Source: Epiperipatus broadwayi (taxonomy: Eukaryota > Onychophora > Udeonychophora > Euonychophora > Peripatidae). Taken from it: DNA of 64,000 bases. The stretch covers positions 558,001 through 622,000 of the forward strand of contig JAQFVV010006310.1 in the NCBI GenBank assembly GCA_028023455.1. The letters are read 5' to 3'. A program made the position numbers and the translations under genes. Position 1 is the stretch's first letter, and every line of letters begins with the position of its first letter. The notes beneath the pieces are model-generated. The model made no database searches. It was not told the DNA's origin and saw only the letters and a list, made by a program, of their open reading frames with translations. Below are positions 58,714 through 64,000 of the stretch, in pieces.

Positions 58714-61700
58714 GTGAGTAACAGTTTTCAGAATTAGATTTTTTTAATGAACTGTAATAATAATTAATGTTATGAATGGATATAAAAGTCATAATAGCAG
58801 GATAAACTTTTTACATTCTTTAATGATCTTTAAAATTTGTAAATTCTTTACTAGCTATGGAAACAAATCTACAACCATTACTTAGAAATGATTATAGATA
58901 TTTCCCTGATTCTGAAAAAAGTAAACATTTCAATAAATTTCTGCATTTCTATGATCTGTCTAAAATCCATAAAGACTGGCTTGTATTAAAACTCATTATT
59001 ACTTTTTAAAATTCACTGCACCAAAATGTGGCATGTCTTCCATAATAAATAATGTTAAAAATATATGAAAAGATAAAAACAATAATATAACTAGATAGTG
59101 GAAACAGTTCAAAATATAACTACAAATAACAGCAAATATTGTTTTAAATATTATTTGAAATCTGATATTACAAATAATGTATAACAAAATGCTTTTTTTT
59201 TTTTTTTTCTACTTATGCATAAAATGGGGTAAGTAAAATAACTGGAAAATTATTTATATAATCTTAGCATGGTTTGTATTGAATATCTGAAATCATGTTA
59301 AATGATTGGATAAATTGTTTATACATTTCTCAGTCACTGGAAATTTTCATCGCTATTAATCAAACATGGTAAGTTTTTAAGATTTGGCAGATACCCAAAT
59401 ATTACTCGCATGGATAGCTCTCAGCTGCAGGTTATTTGAATATTTTGGAAACCAAATTTATCACAAGAAGTAAACATTGTTTCTACACATAAATAATAAA
59501 GTTTCATTTAATACAGTTATATGAATATTGTCTTGAATAATAAGATATTGTTGCAAAATTGTTAGAGCTAACATTATTGATAATGCTAAAATTATAATCA
59601 TAGAATGTGAAAATCATTTAATTTTATAATAAAGAATGTTTTAGTACACAATAACTTATTACATTAGAAAGCATTCTGTCTGTAAAAAACTTAGCAAAGG
59701 ATCCACTTAAAAGATTGATATCACCTATTTTTTGAATGTAAGTGATGCTTGTATAGATTCAGAAATCAATATGATTTTTAAAACGAAACAGTTTTTGGCT
59801 TTTTTCAGGTTTGGCACAATTACATTTTTTGAAGTCATTTTAAAGAATTATTAATTAACAGTAAATGCTCTTGCTTAAATCGCAAAATGTTAAATGAAAA
59901 TGGCTGCTGCTATCTATACTTGAAATTTGTTGGTATAACCATTGTATAGGCATTAAATCAATTTTTATAACAAGAAGAATTATGAGATTCTGATCAAGTG
60001 AGTGATTTAGATTTGAATACAATTATATCTAAATATGCTCTCTTAATTTATTACTCAGTTCTTTTTTACGTAAATACAAGATTTTATTTTTTGTTAATAT
60101 CTTGCTGAGAATAATATATCAATTAAATTGTATTATGAAAGTGTGTGCATGCTACAAGCAAATTATAGAATGTGCATTATTATTCGTGAAATTTAGCATT
60201 CATGTAAAGGCTTGGTACTAAGTGACTTGAATGCACCAGTTGTAAACTGTATAATTATTTAAAATCATAGTAGAGATGTATGTATTTTTAAATATAGTTT
60301 TAAAATAGAACTTATCTATATTGGTAAGAATTATTTGATTTTTAATTCAACATACAATTCCAGATTGTGTTTAGATTTTTGTAATTATATTAAATTATAT
60401 GATAATTACAAAAAGTTTTTTTTCGTTTCAATATTTGCTGTGTATAAAATAATATTATGTACAGATGTTAAGTTTTTCTGAAATCTGTATTCTTTGAGAT
60501 GCATATAATCAATGGTATAACTAATTTTAGAGCTTGTATAACATTGAAGCTATTAGCTCAATTTTTAAATAAAAATATTTTTGAATAATCATTTTAAAAT
60601 ACTATCAAACTATCCACAATTATTATTAAAAATCACATAATTATATATACAAATACAAAAACTGTATTAAGAGCAGTTTTATTTACAATAAAAATGCTGT
60701 AGTCCTAAGCATGCTTTTGACAGATAATTGTCATAAATGTAGCAATGCTTGTAACAGAGATGGGAGAATAAGATTCTATTTAAAAGCTAAAAAAATTAGT
60801 ATATTACTTGCATAGTGCATTAATTAGTTACAGCAAGCCACTTTTTGTAAAGGGGAACACAGGATTCTTTCATATTGATGCCATAATTAATCTTGGAAAT
60901 GTGCTAAACCTCCTTGACTTTTTGCTTAGCGTCATTAAAGTTGAAACATGTGGGCTCGAATCGATGACCAGAATTAGTGAAATGTTAGGGAAAAAACAGA
61001 TTCAGTGTCCGAATGTGTTTTTGCCCAATTATGCATGTATTTATGCTGAGCCAATCAGGTAGATAGGTTGGCCCGGGATTCACCATAGTAAATATACGGG
61101 CAGGAAGAATCTTGGCATTTGATTTTATATATAGTTTGGGAATGAAGATCCAATGATAGTCTATCTTTTGAATTATTGATTAACCGGTACCAAGGGGGAG
61201 GAGTGTGGAGTCCAACTCAATGGATAGGAGCGATAATTTTATGAATCAAAAGAGTGACTTTGAGTATGTAGGGAAGAGATAGTCAAGGTTTATCATTGGT
61301 TGTTGGGGGTGGGTGTAACATTTTATAATAAAAGTTCTTGACAGTTTGAATGAGAGATGAAAACTTAAATCCAATGTTGTGCAGCTCAGATATTTATGTG
61401 GCAATGTTATTTTTATGGTCAGACTCGCATTTACATAGATAAAAAATTTTAAATAAGAATGTACCTTAAGACCTGCAATTTGTGCTGTAAGGGGTAGCTT
61501 ACAATGCAATTATTCCTGCCAAGATTAGCCCACTTATTGAATCAAATTCATTTGAAACTTACACTAATAATGAGGAGATTATTTATTTGTTATTAACACA
61601 TATATACATGTACAACACATATGTATTTATTTACATTCGCATTTAAAGGGAAGTCACAATAAATTATTATTTTGTAACAAATCATTTAGTACAACCAATA

Positions 61701-63390
61701 TTATAGGAAATGATATTGTATATGTATACACTATTTGATTGATAAACTTTAGATTGTTTTTAAATCTAAATTGAACAATAGTGTAACGTAATTTGTAGTC
61801 AAGTGACAGAGATAACCTGAGGTCAAGTTGGGTAGCCATAGAAACAGTGAAAATAGAACTATGATTTTATCAATGAAGTGTATTTAAACAATAGGCAGTC
61901 AAATGAAGATCTGAGCGTATTGCGAGACATAAGCACAGACTGCATAAAAACAGAAACCTTTTTAAAATCGTTCTTCTTGTCAACAGTATATCAGCTACAA
62001 TAACATAACAGCAATTCAAACGCCAAAATGAAGTTTTGTTTTGTTTTTTTTTTTACTTGAATTATAGAAGTTTTTAAAATCTAATATTGTATCTTAAAAT
62101 TTGTCAAATTCAGCAGAAAAAATGAGAAATGGCAAGTAAGAACAATTTATTGATTTTTGGAATAATTATATCATGTTCTGATGGTGACTGAAAGAATGTG
62201 AATATTTTAAATCTTTTTAAAAAAAACGAAATTAATTTTGCTAATAATAGAAAGCAAAAATGAAATAACTTTTAATATATATATATATGCAAAATTTCTT
62301 CTATCTATCTAACATAAGTTATGATTATAAATAATTATTTAATGATACTTTAAGATGAAGATGAGATACAGGAAAATGTGCTATTATGAAATCACGTTCT
62401 TTCCTAACATGTTGGCATAAGACCTATTTTCATTCTATTTTATTGTAACATGCAAGAAGATGCCTGCGGTCCAAAATAAGCATGCACAGGAATATGTAAA
62501 AATCAATCAGCTAAGGATCGATGTGTTTACTATACACAACGCCAGGAGACACTGCCGGGGGATCTATCTTTGTCAAGGAAAATGATTTGCTGAACTAAAC
62601 TGCTGTTGGAAAGTAATATGCCTAAACCATCAACTACTACTAGGACGATTTTATGAACTTTCTCCCAAATATTATTTTGATCAAGAAATTAATGTTATAA
62701 ATTTTTGTTTGATTTTTCTTTTATCTGTGTTATATTTTCATACTCTAATGGGGCACTTCACAGTCTATATGCTAGAAATTTCATTTTTCAGAATTAGAAG
62801 AGAAGTAAAGGGGGAATAATTAACTTAGTTATTTTTTTTATTTTATTGGTAATAAAATCTAGGTCAGCTGAGTTTCCCACCTGCTTCACATCAGGTTGTT
62901 TATGTATATATTAAGTTAAGATTCCCATTTATTTTTACAGATTAAATCACAACACTTGATAAATTACAGAATTCATTTTATATTGTTGATTAACCATCGT
63001 TATATATTTCTTCAGTGTGATTGACATATGTTAAAACTTAGATTGGGGGTACTTAAACCAAATAGATTGCTTTGCTTAAATCAGTAGATGTTTAATTTAG
63101 CTAGTCAACATCACAATCATTTTAAATCATTAATGTTTATTTTTCTTGTACAGTTCATGATTTGTAAATAATGAGCGTTATAGATGGATTTCTACCATGG
63201 GCTAAAAGGGTTGTTCTGCAACAGTTAACAAACAATTATGCATGCACACACACCTATTTCATTGTCATATAATAGTTTTATAGTAAATCAACTATTTGAA
63301 ATGCTAGTTGTAACCTATATAGAGGTGTGGAAGTTGCTTTGGGTATCTGTTCATACCTGTTAAGAGAGTCAAAGGCAATATTCTCCCTGG
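58714..63390. other. Long non-coding stretch, probably intron
   Basis: It starts with the exon 3 donor. It is A/T rich with few landmarks. Segments of higher complexity at about 60940-61330 and 62455-62640 may be old repeats; the first contains GGGCTCGAATCGATGACC, weakly like a pol III B box. I see no convincing exon. Confidence 0.4.
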
Positions 63391-64000
63391 GCTCGAATAT
63401 TAGGGCATAACGGAATCGGAAAGGGGTGTAAAGTGGATGAACTAACCTAAATTGCATCTGATATTATTAACTAGGTATAAAGCTAGTCAATTAAAAAGTA
63501 CGTGCAATCATTGATTAGGTATTTCAACAAGTTTTCATCAGCATCCTATCCGAAGACCCAAAATCTGATTGTACTTAGATGCAACTTTTTCCCTTTCCAA
63601 GCCTGGTAGAACTCTGTGGACCGTGTCATAGGGGCAATAAATCAGGGCACATTGAGCCATAGTCTCCAGACTGCTATATCTGCATAGCATCACAGTCCAC
63701 AGGCTATGTTACCATCTGTTACAGTGCATTGTTGGTGTAACAGATTTTTAGATGTATAAAAACCATGTATGTGGAAAGGTTTGACAAGCATTTTGTAATT
63801 GATGAGCTCTTATCTCGTTGAATATATAAATTGAGAAATTTGATGCCATTATAGTTGTCTTCATTTTCGCGAATCCATTTCAATGATGATGTAATTGCCA
63901 GATCCTGTTAGATTTGAGTGATAAGAGAATCCGGAACACAAATGAGGATGTCATTAACATATCATGGGTAAAATAATGCAGGGTTCAATGTAAAGTACTT
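63390..64000 (-). mobile_element. Penelope-like element reverse transcriptase, cut by the window edge
   Basis: The minus strand from the right edge reads a stop, then YVNDILICVPDSLI (about 63915-63960), SLKWIRENEDNYNGIKFLNL (about 63820-63880) and YIQRDKSSSITK. These are the PLE/telomerase-like RT active-site region (YVDD changed to YVND) and the following conserved FLNLxIxR block. The sequence then changes at about 63740 into unrelated, G+C-richer DNA (63390-63735), which may be a nested repeat. It contains GCTGATGA ... GAAA on the minus strand near 63520-63545. Confidence 0.65.

Noticed and set aside
60808-61062. 84-residue plus-strand frame
   Set aside because: No recognisable family, no clear splice signals, and ordinary regional composition. 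It could be chance.

Overview
The window is nuclear DNA from an animal, most probably an invertebrate. It is very A+T rich, has long poly-T and poly-A runs, contains no operons or prokaryotic genes, and is crowded with decayed transposable elements. I cannot name the species. The mixture of RTE-type LINEs, Penelope-like elements (PLEs), a Ty3/Gypsy LTR element, hAT and Tigger/pogo relics, foldback MITEs and tRNA-derived retroposons is typical of large invertebrate genomes.

Host coding sequence is minimal. Three plus-strand blocks look like exons: 5453-5632, 53411-53626 and 58544-58713. Each has a polypyrimidine/AG acceptor and a GT donor. Their reading phases join in order (1-1, 1-1, 1-0), which fits one gene encoding a Ser/Thr/Pro- and Lys/Arg-rich, probably disordered, protein. 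On that reading most of the window is intron: one of about 48 kb and one of about 4.9 kb. I could not identify the gene.

Layout: a possible solo LTR (about 953-2540); first exon candidate (5.4 kb); foldback element (7.0-7.6 kb); hAT transposase relic (8.2-10.0 kb); PLE fragment between long inverted repeats (10.28-11.22 kb); nearly complete Gypsy element with 1.6-kb LTRs and a TTAT target duplication (11.48-19.69 kb); small hammerhead-bearing element, copy 1 (20.7-21.0 kb); 5'-truncated RTE on the minus strand (22.65-24.16 kb); foldback MITE with 17-bp direct repeats (29.0-29.35 kb); PLE 3' end (30.2-30.5 kb); full-length RTE with a 12-bp target duplication (35.20-38.40 kb); SINE-like sequence and hammerhead element copy 2 (38.77-39.29 kb); PLE reverse transcriptase plus endonuclease (40.2-41.75 kb); tRNA-like retroposon (42.04-42.15 kb); second RTE copy (44.7-48.85 kb) split by a TIR element (46.16-47.37 kb) that is related to a further TIR element (50.82-52.41 kb); exons 2 and 3; a foldback element and a Tigger/pogo relic (55.3-57.8 kb); and a PLE reverse transcriptase running off the right edge.

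The most interesting signal is a small repeated element that carries a foldable hammerhead ribozyme. It has CUGAUGA and GAAA cores, and the two copies differ by a compensatory base-pair change in stem II (GAC/GTC against GGC/GCC). Hammerhead-like cores also occur at 33.5 kb and in the tail of the PLE at 40.2 kb. The two related TIR elements at 46 and 51 kb form a family I do not recognise. All calls are from reading the sequence; no database search was possible.
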